The notes under the pieces are model-generated. The model worked only from the letters and a program-made list of their open reading frames with translations. It was not told where the DNA came from and made no database searches. From Climacteris rufus (Eukaryota > Chordata > Aves > Passeriformes > Climacteridae), in the NCBI GenBank assembly GCA_013398175.1, contig VZRZ01002225.1:79033-143032 (forward strand): 64,000 bases of DNA, read 5' to 3'. This document shows positions 45,501 through 57,200 of the stretch, piece by piece (position 1 is the first letter of the stretch; each line of letters starts with the position of its first letter). The translations under genes were made by a program, and so were the position numbers.

Positions 45501-48500
45501 CTGTGCAGACCTCAATGCTGCTTGTTCAGGACATGACATGCTTACAGCTCAGAGACACACATACAAGGTGTGATGGCACCATTAAAGCAATGACACCTTC
45601 AACAGGAATGTTACTGGTGTTATTGGTTACAGCAAATGCAACTGGTACTACACAGGTAATGTTCATTAGCTGCAAACACTATATGGCAACACTTTCGGAT
45701 TAAGACAAACAAAAAGAATATTAAAGAGGTTCCTACCTATGTTCTGGATCCACAACAACAGCAGTTATACTACCACACACATGCTCAAAAGTCAGAGTAT
45801 TCTCTCCTTAAGCAAAGCTCTGCTGGTACTTGGTAGAAGAATCATTAACTTCCAATACAAACCAATGTTTTAATCTTGTCTCCTCCCAGTTCTGCCCTCT
45901 GCTAAAGGTCCCAAAATCCATGTTTATCCACAGTGGTCAAAAGTTACTTAGGAAGAAAATGTGCAAGTGTGTTCCTTTTCTACATTCTTGTGAAGCATCT
46001 TTTTTTTTCTTTTTCCTGAGCTTGTCTAGATTATAATGGTTCACATCTTCCTGGTGTTTAAAAATGCTGTGTCTCAACTTTAGAAATGTTCCCGTTTCCT
46101 GTGCATTTTGGTATGAAGTTTTATTTTCATAGTCAATGGCTAAAGTCCATTCAGCTCAGACCTGCTAGAGCCAGCCAAGGAATTGCAGGAAGAGAAAATA
46201 TAATGCCTTGGATATATGGAACAAACAGGGTGTTCAAGAATCACTCATGCTTAGAAGACTATTCAGATTTATAGTTTAGTGCTATTAACAGCACAGGGAG
46301 ATTAAATATGAAAGTATATTGGGGTTGTGTGTACTTTGGAGCAGCCCTTTGCCTGCTTACAGTCCTCATTCAAGGAAACCAGAACAAGTTTCCTGAGAAA
46401 TATTTTATTTGATTGTGCCCCTGCTGTGAATTCTGCCTGGTTTCTGAGAGTAATTATACTTAAAAGATAAGTTATCCTTCAGGCTTGTGAGGTATGACTG
46501 GTGTCTGCCTGGATGTTACGTCAAAATATGCCTGGTAGTTCCTGCCCCCTTCCCTGCCACCACTTTCACTATGTCACCAGTAATTTCAGACCTGGATTTG
46601 CCCTTGATAAATCCATCCTGGCTCTTACAAATCACCAGTCCACTATGTGTCCAAAAATGGCTTCAAGGATAACTTGCCCTATAATCTTCCATAAACCTCT
46701 GCTGCTATTTTATTGATTCATTTTGGTTGTAAATTTTTGTGTAGAACAGTTTTTAGTTTTTCCATGACTAAGTGATCAGTAACATGACAAAAGGGGACTT
46801 CATTCACCATTGCAGAGAAAATCCATGGTGTTAAATAGGATGGATGCAATCATAATGTAAATCTGAAGTAAAAAAAAAAAAATCAAAAGAACCAACATTT
46901 CCTCCACTGAAATTGTTCTAAAAGAGTTAGTCCTCATATTCAGAGCATTACTGTACATGCAAGAGATAAAAATTCATGGTCCTACAACAGTTGTGACCTT
47001 TTTTTGTCAGAGATCCATCATGTCCTGTTGTGGCATAAAGCACCAACCACCCACTTCCAGCAGGTTTCTCATACCATGATTGATGTTTTCCAGTCACAAG
47101 ACAGACCCTTGTTTATTGCTCTTTATTGCAGGGTACCACACCATACTCCTGCTAATCTGTGTGGTTGCTGGTGTTCCACCAAGGGCACAGACACACAAAC
47201 ATCTGTGTTCTTGTCCTTCTTCAAAGGTGTATCACAAGCTCCACTATTATACTCTGACTTTGTCAAGATAAGTATTCCCTGTTGTTTTACAAAGTTTTAT
47301 AATGGAGCTTTGCATTCCCAAGGTTTCATTTTCACATTGTCTGCAGATGTATTAGCAGACCTACCCAAGGGGGTTTTTGTCTTTTAATCCTAAACATCTG
47401 GAAAGGGATGGAGCCGAATCTACTCTGTTGCTTGGGAGTAGTAGAACATGTAGAAAAAAATGCTACTTTCTTTTTCATAGTAAGGAAACAGTATTCCTTT
47501 GGATTCATCATTCTGACAACTGAATACACATCATTTTCTCCCTATTTTTTCCTAGTCCTGTATATACCATTAATTTATAACTTACTAGGAATTAAAATAT
47601 CTTTTATACTTTGCTTTCGTGATGGCTGAGAAGAATTTTTCTGTCTTCAGACTGTTGCTGTCCAAGCTGTCTGTGGAAGCATTCGCATTCAAAGCTGATG
47701 TCTTGAACTAAGAATTGTTGACCAAAATTGCCAAAATAGGTAACTAGTGAAGACAAATCAAGACTGTGGTCTCACACCTGAAAAAAAAAGACATATCTCT
47801 TTTCCCATGCAAGACACCCTTCCATATAGTTTAAAGTCACAGGAAAAAATTATGGATTATGATAGTAAAAATCCCCTTAAAAAGAACATTGAGATATCAC
47901 TAAATTCTGATCTGATTCCTGCTGAGATTAAAACCAATCCTTACAAAAGCCACTGAAAGAGTCACCTTTAGCACAGGAGCTGGTTGCAGGCTCCTCCACG
48001 CAGAGGGTGGCAGCAGATCCCACCAGAAGAAGTGGCTGCCAAGGCACAATTTGCAGGGGGAGCAGCAGTGGCAGGGAGCTGCTGGTCAGGCAGAAGCCAA
48101 CTGCAGTAGGCAGCTTTGAGTAGAGCCCTTCTTATTCTCAGGACACTAATCCCTAGATAGAGAAAATCAATGTATTTTAAAATTTAACTCTTTGTTAACA
48201 AACTAAGTAAAAGGCAGAGTGTAAAGCTAAGCAAATGTTAAACTACTGCAGGAATCCTGAGAAGGTGAAAAAACCCTCTACTATACTGAAAAAGGCTTCT
48301 TGGTGCTTCTGTCCCAGTGTGTCTAGTTTCAGTTTGGTGCTGTAGAACTAACAAGAGAGGAAAGCATGCTGAGAGGCTGATCTGTTGTCTCCATCTTAGC
48401 CAGTGTCTGGGATTTGTTCCTGCTCAGTGGAGCATTTGTCTTTCATAAGAACTTGATAATTTTGTCATTGATTTGCATCATGCATCTATCTGGAGAAAAG

Positions 48501-51039
48501 TTGTCCATGATGTGCTGTTTTAATAATATTTCTTTTTTTTTTTTTTTCTACTTCAAACACAAAGAGCAGACATTAATGCTGATTGTATAGCTTCTGTTTG
48601 CATTTAGTCTTAATCAACAGCTTGGATTGGAGCTGTTATTACACAGAATTAAAGTGTAAGTCATTGGCAGGTGAGAGTGCTTACACCTTTGTAGGAGCTA
48701 ATCCAAATGAGTGCTGGATCATAGCACAACAGAAATAAAATACATGCAGACTTCAGGTGAAATCTCAGGGCAAGCCCCCATCACCTTTGCTTGGGCTGGG
48801 ATATTACTTGAAATAACAGGAAGAAATTATTATGGCTCACATAATTCAATACTTGGCTTTATATGCAACACCACTTCAATTAGCTGTTCATTTTTCTTGT
48901 TATACTAAAGCAGACCTTTTACAAGAATGGGTGAGACTTGATTTGCAGACTACATGACAGAAAAATCTATCAGATGTCAGAAACATCCCAAAGACCGTTG
49001 TTCTAGTGAAAAAAAAAAAAAGTATCTTATTTCTTATATAGTTTTATCCTGTTTGATTTCCAGACACTGGAATGTAGTCTGTCTGCAGAGTTAAACAAAC
49101 AGATTTTGCTGACTGACATTATCACAGGGGATTTTTGTAAACAAGTCCATGTTTTTCTGCATCTTGTTTTAGAAGTGCCAACATCACAGGATAAACAACA
49201 GTGTTCTGGACACCACTTTGTACAACAACCTTTCAAACTTACCCTGCTCACCAGCCATGAGAGAGAGCTTCCTGACCTAGTCACAATCCAGCTGTGAGAA
49301 TGTGCTCCACGTGCTCTCCACTAAATCCTTTCCTTATTTACTCTCTTCAAAATTCAATGAACTGTATTAATCTGGGATGAGCTGTTGGTTAACTAACCTT
49401 CTGATATAAGCCACAGATTGCTTAAGTAAGGTCCTTTCAATAAGCACTTTAAATCACCATTAAAGGGCCCCACATTTAAATTGCTCTCATAATTTTGACA
49501 GAAATTATGGACTTTTTGTCTTCCAGTGGTTGATTAGCACTGGATGAAAAACTGCCTCATGCAGCACTTGCTTAGTAATACTCCAGGGTACGAAAAGAGA
49601 CAACCAGTCTGGGTCAGACCCAGACCCCTCTAGGCAACAGCCTTTGGGCTAGATTATTAACAACTATTAATAATGTTTATCTATTTGCAAATACTTTTTA
49701 AACACCCCTGTGATCTCACAACTTGCAAGTCTATGCACTTCATAGCTTCTAGAAGTCAGTTTTTGTAACTGGTTTTTCTTTTAATGTTGTTCGGTATTAA
49801 GCTGCATGTTGTGTCATCAACAGCCAAACCAGCCAAAGTGGTGCTGCCAAGGTTTTCTCTCAGATGATACCAATTATGCTGTTATTTCAAAGTTTTACAA
49901 TAGCTGTTTTATACATCAATCTTACTTATTATTTTGAGCACTTCAAGGAGGCTATCTACAATTATTCAACCTGTGTATTCTTTTTCAGGCATACATACCC
50001 TTTGCTCCCTGTTGGTAATTCCCTCAGATTATGAGATCATATATAACAATCTCATAGTGGAAAAAGGATGGAGTAGCTGTTCTCCTGTCTGTGAGCTGAA
50101 GATACTTCATCCTATATTGATGATTCTTTCCCCTCAAATGCTGGGATGGCATGAGATATAGATGAAATACTTTGCTCCCATGGTCTTCCGACCTCACCTT
50201 TTTGCCTCCTTTCTTTGTTAGAAGTTCTTACTGATTTCTTCCTGGCATGATTAAAAATGATGTGCCTATAACTAAGACATACAATGTCATTTGAGAGTTG
50301 CATTTTTTGCTGGGAGGTAGAAGAGAAAATGTGCCTTGTCTCATGTGCTCCAGGCCTGGTTGCACATCCCATGGTGTGGCACAGCCTGATTACCCCAGCC
50401 TTGTCCTGCATGTGACAATTAGGGTACCTGCCATAATATACCATATTTTATGTGTGATACAGCCTGTGCGTACTTCTTAACAAGGGTTTGAGTCCCAGTC
50501 TGGCCTCAAAGGCTGACATCAATGGTTGGGAAATCACCTCAGCCAACCCTTTTTAACAATCTCACTTTGAAATTGAAAGGCATTTGCTTCTTTGCAGTCT
50601 CTCAATTGGAGTTTAAGATCTCTAACTCTAAAAAGAAAAGTTCCAGATTTGTTGACCTTTGTGAGACAGCACCTGTTGCAGGTACAGTTTGAGATGAAGA
50701 ATTCTGATGGGAAGATGCTGACAGATCCAAATGCCCTAGTGCTGAGCCCATTTCTTCACGTGTTATAACAAATCCAGAGTGTGTTTCTCTAGTCAGACAC
50801 TCATCCATGCATTCACAGAAGTACTTAAAGTACTAAAATAAAGTAGTAGACTTGGAAAATATTTCAAAGTGGGAATAGCATTTATCTGCTTGCTAACTTA
50901 CAGTGTTATCACAGCTGAAGGGTGAGAGGAAAAAGTGGTCATTTTCAAACCATAATGAAAATAAGATGTAATGAAACAAGTTCTTTTACAGTATTCCTAT
51001 GTCCAAAGAAATTGGGGTATGGAAGAAAAACCTGTGCTA
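42536..51039. other. Interval upstream of SLCO1B-type gene
   Basis: 8.5 kb. It should hold the untranslated first exon and promoter of the SLCO1B-type gene, but I could not fix either. No SLCO-like exon remnants, RNA genes or long open frames were seen. A poly(T) run lies at about 48532-48548. Confidence 0.5.
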
Positions 51040-51271
51040 TAAAAGAATTATTCACTAAATACAGGCTTAGATATATTTAAGCGTAAGTGATAACACAGTA
51101 AGTTGATTTTTCATTCTTGCTTCTCTCTGAACTAGGGTAGGATGTATTTGTTTATCTTAATTTCTTTATTTGTCTGTTGTGGTTTAATCCCAGCCAACAA
51201 CTAAGTACAGTGCAGCTGCTTGCTCACTCTACCCCTGCAGTGGGATGGGGAGGACAACTGAAAAAAAAAAA
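51040..51271 (+). repeat. Exact 232-bp duplication, copy 1 (probable assembly artefact)
   Basis: Identical by eye to 51273-51504, separated by a single N at 51272. It includes unique flank plus the first 97 bases of the LTR. Confidence 0.85.
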
Positions 51272-51272
51272 N
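51272..51272. other. Ambiguous base (N), sequence join
   Basis: The only N in the window, following an A run and exactly separating two identical 232-bp segments. This suggests an unresolved join between contigs. Confidence 0.9.
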
Positions 51273-51504
51273 TAAAAGAATTATTCACTAAATACAGGCT
51301 TAGATATATTTAAGCGTAAGTGATAACACAGTAAGTTGATTTTTCATTCTTGCTTCTCTCTGAACTAGGGTAGGATGTATTTGTTTATCTTAATTTCTTT
51401 ATTTGTCTGTTGTGGTTTAATCCCAGCCAACAACTAAGTACAGTGCAGCTGCTTGCTCACTCTACCCCTGCAGTGGGATGGGGAGGACAACTGAAAAAAA
51501 AAAA
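51273..51504 (+). repeat. Exact 232-bp duplication, copy 2
   Basis: Second copy. It continues without a break into the rest of the LTR, so it is the copy in true context. Confidence 0.85.
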
Positions 51505-51973
51505 AAGTTAAAAGCTGTGGATTAAGAAAGTTTAATAATTGAAACAAAATAAAATAGAATATTAATAATGTAATGAAAAGGGAGGCAACAAAGAGAGAGA
51601 AATGAACCCCAAGAAAGACAAATGATGTACAATGCAGTTGCTGACTGATGCCCAGCCCAGCACCCTGCAATGATTGCCCTCTCCTGGCCAATTACCTCCA
51701 GTTTACATACTGGAAATGGCATTGCAGTGTAGGGAATATCCCTTTGGCTAGTTTGTGTCAGCTGTCCTGGCCCTGCTCCCTCCCAGCTTCTTGTGCAGCT
51801 TCTCACTGTCAGAGTACGGGCAGCTGGAAAGTCCTTGACTCGGGGTAAACACAACTCAGCAACAGCTAAAATATCAGAGTGTTATTGACATCATTCCCAT
51901 ACTAAATGCAAAACACAGCACTACACCAGCTACCGAGAAGAAAATTTTCTCTATCCTGGCTGAAGCCAGTGAA
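51408..51973 (-). mobile_element. Solo LTR of an endogenous retrovirus (ERVL-like)
   Basis: 566 bases, flanked by a 5-bp direct repeat TTGTC at 51403-51407 and 51974-51978, the target-site length usual for ERVL elements. The plus strand begins TGTTGTGGTTTAATCCCAGC, the reverse complement of the 3' end of an LTR common in neoavian genomes. The 5' end is decayed from the TG/CA rule. No internal retroviral coding region is attached. On its own strand it keeps a degenerate TATA region (about 51700) and an A/T-rich 3' part. Confidence 0.75.
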
Positions 51974-51978
51974 TTGTC

Positions 51979-53291
51979 CTGGCCCTCTTGCTGCTGGGTA
52001 TGTGCAGCACTGCCTCTGTCACAGCTTGAGACTTGCTGAGCCAGCAGTGTCCCTGTCAGGACTGATTCACAAATTAGGAATCATCCCCGTTTCTTTGACA
52101 CACGTACAACATCAAGCACTGAAACGCACATCTCTCTTCATTTTTTATCTCAGTGTGTACTTTTGAGTTCCGTCTTTCTCTCATTGGATCTGACAGCTCA
52201 TTGCTATGAGAAGTCCCCTCCCCAGGAGGCTATGGAAAGCTCTAAGCATTGCTCTTCCTCCTGGATGCTGGTGCAGTTTGACAACTCTTGCTGTTTTTAT
52301 TATGTAATTTGAATGAGACCCGAGACTGGAATGACAATCTTTGTGATTCACCCAACCACAACTCTTCACTTAGTCCCATATTTGTAAACCTTTAAATTAT
52401 TTTTATTATGTTTGTTTAGTTCAATATCCAGATATACTGAACAGCCACAGCTCTCCAGCACCCCATTGCCTAGCCTCTGACACTCACCTGGGAGGACAAA
52501 CATCTGGGACAGGAGACTGGGTCTCCCATTTTCCAGGGCACTGTCGAAAACCTCACCCATGTGGCAAATAATGGGTGGCATTGGTTCTTCCTCTGACAAC
52601 TGCATTTTCTCTAGTGATGGGTTTAAAGCTTTACCATCTGCAGGTATTTGGTGCTTAAGCACCATCCTTCTTGGTGTTCCTATTGAGTGCATTAGATAGT
52701 TTTCTAATGGCACAGTGTAAACATTTGTCAGTAATAAAGCTCAGTGTATTCCATCCTTATGTGTCCCTCTGCATGCATCCCACAGGAGAGGCAGCAGGAC
52801 ACCCACAGTCACTGCTGGGACACAAGTGATGTGATATGGGCTTGTTTTGCCAAGATCATGGTGGAGGATGAAGCCTACCTTTCATTACGTGCTCTAAAAT
52901 TCTAGTTGCTTTAAGGGATATCCCTGTGGTGATGCCACTGTCTTTTCCAGCACAAAATTTTTTGAGATTTTATTTTGTATTAGACATCTATCCACTGTAC
53001 TCCCCATCCCAAATATATTTAATACCAAACATTGATGAACTGCAAAAGTGTCTTAGTTTCAGCTAGAAAATACAATAAATTAAAAGGAAAAGCCCCGAGT
53101 CACCTGGTCTTTTAATTAATTTTAATTGATTTTATTTTTCCCAAGCTGTCTTGTCATAGCTTTTTAAAATAAAAATCATATGTATCTTGTATCATGTTGT
53201 TATTACATCACATAAAGTGCATGGAATTATTTAGTACACTGAGTACTAGCAATTAGCAAGAAACTGCTGGAAATCTAAAAAAACATCTATT
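51979..53291. other. Interval between solo LTR and SLCO1C1 3' end
   Basis: 1.3 kb of AT-rich DNA. Open frames are short and unrecognised, and no repeat family was identified. Confidence 0.5.
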
Positions 53292-53982
53292 TTTATTCCA
53301 GTTTCCTTTGGATGATACTCTTGGGGTCTCTTTGACTGCAATGACAACTTTTACTGCTGTAATTGTTGTGCTACAACAAAGCTACTGGAAAACTGAATCC
53401 TAACCACAACATTTGATGTCCTAAGTGTTATGGATTGAATTCATGAGATGCCCAGAGCCTGTGGCTGATTTGTCCTTCCAGCAAACCACCTTCCTCCTGT
53501 CCCGTGCTGCACTGTTTGCAAGGATGGGCTACGTGCTGGAGATCCCTCCACCTTCCAGGTTGCCAGGTCAGGGTTTGTGCCCCAGCTCCTCTTGGGCTGG
53601 TCCCATGGCAGAGGGAGCTGCATGGCAGCCTCCCCACTCCCCCTCACACCCAGGAGGAAACCGAGGGGCAGCAGCAGCTCCTGCAGCTTCACTAGGAGGG
53701 AGGGAGCTGAGGGGCAGCCACAAAAATGGTGCTTGGCTGAGAGAACAACTGCACCTCCTCAGTCATAGGAAATCCCCTCACTCAGCAGAAAAAAGGGTGA
53801 GCAGTGTTTTCAGAGCTGTTCATGTGCTAAAAACTGTTTGTCTTTGCTTTTGGGGTTTATAGTGAAAATTGCATGAAGGTGAACGTTTTCAGGGTGTATG
53901 CTAAGTTACTGCTTCACTGATGATGGATTTTTCCCTGGAACACAACTCACTGGGTGAAAACATGGTGGAGATCTCAGTCTTC
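53292..53982 (-). other. SLCO1C1: Probable 3' UTR of SLCO1C1
   Basis: About 690 nt lie between the stop and the first AATAAA on the minus strand (53297-53292). The stretch 53440-53800 is GC-rich and open in several frames, but nothing there resembles a known protein. Confidence 0.4.
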
Positions 53983-54205
53983 CTAAAGTCTGGTCTCCTT
54001 TTCTGGCCAGTAAGTTGACTGAATTAACAGGTCACTATTGACAAAATTATCTTTTCTGCTCTTTGTCCCACAGGCGCCTCTCTCCCCGTTGGCTGAGAGG
54101 GTCTCATCTCGTGGAGAAGACCTTTTCCGGAGAACCCAAAGGACAGCAACACTGAAGAAAATGGACACCGTGCCCAAGACCAAAGTCAGCCCCAGGTACA
54201 CATAC
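53983..54205 (-). CDS. SLCO1C1: SLCO1C1 exon 14 and stop
   Basis: 223 nt to TAG (complement of 53983-53985). Membrane segment 12 (YLGLTLVLGTVSIFFSVAVL), then a basic tail ending YWPEKETRL. Confidence 0.94.
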
Positions 54206-57200
54206 CTGAGAGAGAAATGATTGATCAGAGCCTATGTCAAAGGCAACACACGACTAGAAGGCATCAAGGACACGTTCATATTTTTATGGGGTAGGGCTGG
54301 GTATCACTCTTCAGACAAGGGGAGGACCCTGGAGAGGGGAGTTTGTCAGCTCTCCCAGGTCAGGTATAGTGTTGTCTGTTGTCAAGAAAGCATCTTGGGC
54401 ATTGACTGGCCTCCTCCACCCCAAAGTGCTTCAGTAAGAACAGCACTAATGTTTTTAGGGCAATTACTATTTTTTTGTCACCTCATAAGCAGTACTGGTG
54501 ATACCAAGGCCATTTGATGGCATTTTTGCTTTACAGGCATAATGACAGCAACAACCACAGCAACAATAACATCATAACGTTTTATTAGCAAAAAGAGTCC
54601 CAGCTGATATTTTGCTCTTCCCTTCAAGTTTTCAAAAAAATGTACCCTCCCCTCATGTTTTTTTTTTCCTTGGGGTGAGAGAAAGGACAACCTGTTCTCC
54701 CAGTTTCCTCTTACCATTTTTATTCCACTCTTAATTTCTGGTGTTGACTTTCACAAATGCAGTTTGGACAATTACTGTCCTCTAGCAATAAATTGATAAA
54801 GACAACACTGCACTTAAGGCTCTAGATAAACCAAGTATTCTTTGTGCTACCTTTGTCTTCCTTTTGTGAACCAGCTCCAACCTGGAGAAAAATTAGGTTT
54901 AATAACCTATTTACACACACATACTGTGGCAGCAGAGACATTGAAAAATGGGAGAAGCTTTAGCATAAAATTGAGGTTTCAACAGGACTCTTTTTTACGT
55001 GAATAATTAAGTACAAGTATTTCCAGCTGACACTGAAACAAGATGGTCCCCACACACAAAAAAAACCCAGACCAATAGAGATTAAATCAAAAGAGAATGC
55101 TGAAATCTGAGCATTATTGTTAATATTGTTAGTCAGTCTTTCATTCAGTTTCAAATCTTTCACTCAAATTTTCTAACAGAAATTCTTCTACCAGTGCCAG
55201 GTTTAGATGCACTTAAAGAACACAAGAAAAAGAAGTGGAGGAGAGCTGTTACCTGAGAGCGCTGGAGTCATAGAGTCTGCACGCTCCTCTTCCCCCACAT
55301 CTTTTGCTTCCCCATTTCAGGCAAGTGGTGTCTATGGCTACTCCGAAATACACTGGGGCTGGAATCCCCGCTGGGTGTATTTAACAAACAGACAGAGGTA
55401 AGAAACTTACTTTCCAGGGTGATCAGTTCTGATCTAGAGACATGTTCATGCAGAACATTGAAAAACACATTTGAACAGCAATGACGCTTCCACAGTTTGC
55501 TGGTTTGAGAAGACGTGCCTTGTGCTGCCCAGGCACACACCGCCCTTTCCTCCCTGTGGGGAGCCAGGAAAACATGACAGAACATCAAAAAGCCTGTGGA
55601 AGTCAGTGGAAGGAGTGCTGGCCGTGGTTTGATTTCCTCACCCTGCAGGACATCTCTGGGGGAAAAAAAATGGAGATACTTCTCCTTTCTTGAGAGTGAT
55701 GGAGTCTGTTCAGCTGGGGTGTAGGGTGTCCTGTGTTCAGTGGAGGGAGGAGAAGGGACAGAGGCAGTGGGGCTGGGAGCCTGCAGAAATCCTCCAAGTG
55801 TCCTGAGGTCCTGCTGTGGCAAGGGCAAACCTACTGCAGTGCTTGTGGGTGATGGAAAAGAAAAGCCTTCCTCCATGTGCTAATGGGGACCTCCTGGACT
55901 CTGTGTCACCTGGGCAGACACCTGTGGTTGCTGGAGCAGTAAGTAAGCCTGGAAGGAAAATTCTGGCCTGCAAAGGTGTGAGAAAGCAGCCAACAGCTTG
56001 TTTTGATGTCACTCACCCAGCTCATGTAAGTCTGCTCAATTTAAATAGGTGGCTTGTTTCTTGCTAATTTTTTTTTTTTTTTAATGAAGACTTAGAGGAT
56101 TTTAGAATTTCCAGTTCATTGGCATCTCATGATACTCTTGATTTCAGTGAAAACTTGCAGGTGACTCTACCTCAAGGCTGCAGTAAACCCTGCCCCAGGT
56201 GTACCTGTACTAAGATTAATTCCCGTGGAAAGTAGTGACAATGTGCCTGAAAAACAATCACAAATTCTCAGCCATAGATATTCTATTATGCTAGTGATTG
56301 AATAAGGAGAAACAAGATGTAATTTTGATGTTAGCTTGATAGTCTGAAGGATCACTTGTCATCTCTATAAATGTTGGTCTTGTGTATTTTAATTATACCT
56401 AAGACACTGTCGTACAATTTATGAAGTACAAAGTGATTTCCTTTTTCCAATCATATTTTTTTTAAAATCATATAATATTTACTTGTCAGATAGACATCAT
56501 TCTTTCCAACAATCAAAGCCTAATTCTAAGATGAAAAAATAGTGAGGAGTGTACTAAAACAGACTCAAGAGTACAAATGGACTTACCAAGTACTCTTATT
56601 GCCAGGGTATAGATACCAAGTGCAAATGATTTCAAGTGGGGTTTAATGCATCTAAAAATAATAATAATAATAATAATAAGAAAGTGTTAAATAGAAAGAA
56701 ATAATCAAGTTTGGATAATTAGAACACAAACATAAAACAAGAAGAAAGAAATAAATATGACTTTTTCCTCCTTAACGTCACTGACTTTTAATATGTAAAA
56801 AAGGTGATAAAATCAGAACAGAATCCAGGAATTCTTAATATCTATATTCAGTATCAACATTTTAAGATGGTTGTGGATTTTCAGATAATATCAGCACCTA
56901 GAAATTACTAACACAGGACAAGAAAATCGATTGTGAAATCATGCATCCATTAGATATCTTATTCAGCTAAACACTCTCTGAAATTCAGGATCATGTCCCA
57001 GGCTAGTACAAGGTATTCAGGCACTCACTTTTCATTGCACTCTATCTATGATCAGGATCACACCTCCTGCAAAGGCAAATCCTCCAAGCCATTTTCTGAT
57101 TGAATAGGCCATTTGAATTTGGGCTTTTCTGAGCTTGCAGGGGGAGTTCAGAAAACACATCAGTTCTTCTGGCTCCAGATGAGCCCCGCTCCAGTCTCAG

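Noticed and set aside
47990..48120. GC-richer block with CGCAGAGGGTGGCAGCAG, resembling a CTCF core
   Set aside because: The spacing between the AGR and GGC parts is off by a base, and CpG content is low.
50480..50500. GGTTTGAGTCC, resembling a tRNA B box
   Set aside because: No A box, acceptor stem or cloverleaf can be built around it.
55268..55876. 202-codon minus-strand open frame
   Set aside because: It starts within SLCO1C1 exon 13 in another frame and runs into the upstream intron. Low-complexity Pro/Ser composition, no family motif.
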